DNA from: Deltaproteobacteria bacterium HGW-Deltaproteobacteria-15
Lineage (GTDB): Bacteria > Desulfobacterota > DSM-4660 > Desulfatiglandales > HGW-15
Assembly (NCBI GenBank): GCA_002840535.1
Contig: PHBH01000032.1
Span: forward strand, 1 to 64,000
DNA length: 64,000 bases
Direction of reading: 5' to 3'
Positions 63,202 through 64,000 of this stretch are shown piece after piece. How positions within the stretch are numbered: the first letter of the stretch is position 1; each line of letters begins with the position of its first letter. The notes below the pieces were generated by a model. It was not told the DNA's origin and ran no database searches. It saw only the letters and a list, made by a program, of their open reading frames with translations. A program made the position numbers and the translations under genes.

Positions 63202-64000
63202 CTACCTCACCCCAACCGGATCTATGGCGCACTCCAGTACCCTGGCGCCTCTGATCGGTTTCAGATGAGCTGCCCACAACTCCCTCAGCCTCTGAATCCT
63301 GTCCTTTTCGCCGAGAGCCCACACCGTGCCGCCGCAGCCCGCGCCGGCGAATCTTGCACCGCAACCGGCTGTCTCGGCCGTTCCGATGAGTCGCTCCGTG
63401 ATCGGTATCAGCGCATCCGGGGTGATTTCCCTCCGGACGGCCATCTCCTCCCGCAACAACCGGGCGCAGCCGTTCCAGTCCTTTGCTTTCAAGCCATCAG
63501 CAAGGCTGCGGACAATCTCATTCGCCTTGATCCATCCGGACCTCGTTTTTCCTGAGAGGAATTCCGCAATCCAGTTACGGTTGATCCTGGCCGAAACATG
63601 GCTTTTCCCGCTGAAGGCCACAACCATTCTATCCGAAAACTCCCGGAGCTCCTTCCTGTCCGCCAGTGGGGTCCGGGCAAAAAGAGACCCTCTTCTTCCA
63701 TAATGCCAGTTCCAGAGGTGGACGCCCCCATACGCGGCAGCCGCCTGATCCTGGATGCCGCACTTGCCCTTTGAAACCGAGTCCTCCAGGTGATAGGCCA
63801 GGTGCAGAACCTCTCCAGCCTTGAGTTCCTTTCCTCCGAACATGGAGCTCACTTTGGAAAGCGCCTTGACAAGGGCTACAAGCGCCGTGCTGGAGCCGCC
63901 GAGGGCCGACTTCACCGGCGAATCCGATCGGATTCGGACCTGAATTCCTTGAAAACCGAAGTAGGAGACCGCCGCAAAGAAGATTCCGAAGGGTGAGTCA
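63202..64000 (-). CDS. GHMP-family sugar kinase, 5' part outside the window
   Basis: The visible 265 residues start mid-protein, near the family's phosphate loop (DSPVKSALGGSSTALVALVKA), and include the C-terminal GHMP motif GAGCGGTVWAL. The segment SVSKGKCGIQDQAAAAYGG is typical of the heptose-7-phosphate, fucose or related sugar kinases of this superfamily. The frame is open to the right edge, so the start lies beyond 64000. A role in surface polysaccharide synthesis is plausible but not shown. Confidence 0.82.
   Translation of the reverse strand, partial: DSPFGIFFAAVSYFGFQGIQVRIRSDSPVKSALGGSSTALVALVKALSKVSSMFGGKELKAGEVLHLAYHLEDSVSKGKCGIQDQAAAAYGGVHLWNWHYGRRGSLFARTPLADRKELREFSDRMVVAFSGKSHVSARINRNWIAEFLSGKTRSGWIKANEIVRSLADGLKAKDWNGCARLLREEMAVRREITPDALIPITERLIGTAETAGCGARFAGAGCGGTVWALGEKDRIQRLRELWAAHLKPIRGARVLECAIDPVGVR

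Overview
The window looks like a chromosomal segment of an anaerobic deltaproteobacterium (Desulfobacterota type). The evidence is the gene content: two full rubrerythrins, a desulfoferrodoxin, several rubredoxin-like proteins, an A-type diiron flavoprotein, a nickel carbon monoxide dehydrogenase, a siroheme-type reductase-like protein with ferredoxin domains, sigma-54 dependent regulators, PilT-type motors and Gram-negative envelope genes (AsmA-like, Skp/OmpH-like, Psp, outer-membrane barrel). No rRNA, tRNA, CRISPR array, transposase or phage gene was recognised. The first 142 bases hold no gene, and one gene runs off the right edge (minus strand, 5' part missing).

Layout. 0.1-3.7 kb: trpB-trpA overlap, then an MFS transporter flanked by inverted intergenic repeats. 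3.7-11.4 kb: a 1222-residue AsmA-like protein, an alpha/beta hydrolase with cysteine at the nucleophile position, and a phage-shock locus (pspA-pspB-pspC facing pspF, with a readable sigma-54 promoter before pspA). 11.7-21.2 kb: serB, a cytidylate-kinase-like/BON protein, a LarA-type protein, a short ferritin-like protein, a PCP_red/siroheme/ferredoxin protein, an Smr protein with an unknown partner, a flippase-like membrane protein and a YyaL-type thioredoxin-fold protein.

21.6-36.0 kb is a redox and oxygen-defence island, almost all on the plus strand. A PAS/AAA+/HTH sigma-54 activator with four clustered cysteines is followed by TGTCTCA/TGAGACA operator-like repeats and a near-consensus sigma-54 site. 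After these come a small unknown protein, rubrerythrin, rubredoxin, a Fur/PerR-type repressor behind a 7-1-7 palindrome, a second rubrerythrin, desulfoferrodoxin, small metal-binding proteins, flavodoxin, CooS, rubredoxin, an orphan histidine kinase, a diiron flavoprotein, a Cys-rich ferredoxin, a Tat-exported molybdenum enzyme, glucokinase, a MOSC protein and an NADH:rubredoxin-reductase-like flavoprotein. A plausible reading is electron flow from NADH, and perhaps CO, through rubredoxins to peroxide-, superoxide- and O2-reducing enzymes.

36.1-52.8 kb is mainly minus strand. It holds MscS, an Hsp70-like ATPase next to a zinc-ribbon protein and an SPFH/zinc-ribbon protein (a possible membrane-stress module), a Skp-like chaperone and a GAF-adenylate cyclase. 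It ends with a surface locus: a 1813-residue secreted FecR/repeat protein translationally coupled to a PilZ protein, a second PilZ copy, a LuxR-type regulator and a TPR/outer-membrane barrel protein.

53-64 kb, mostly plus strand: a metallopeptidase, an overlapping trio (CDP-alcohol phosphatidyltransferase, Nudix hydrolase, AccA-AccD fusion), two small minus-strand proteins, an HDAC-family deacetylase, a GNAT acetyltransferase, a PilT/PilU pair with two accessory proteins, and a partial GHMP kinase.

The intergenic spaces carry several families of palindromic repeats. The most striking has a nested architecture: outer arms related to ACCGCNAAGRCGCAAAGA enclose an inner hairpin that starts with a T-run and ends with an A-run, with a stem sequence that differs in each copy.
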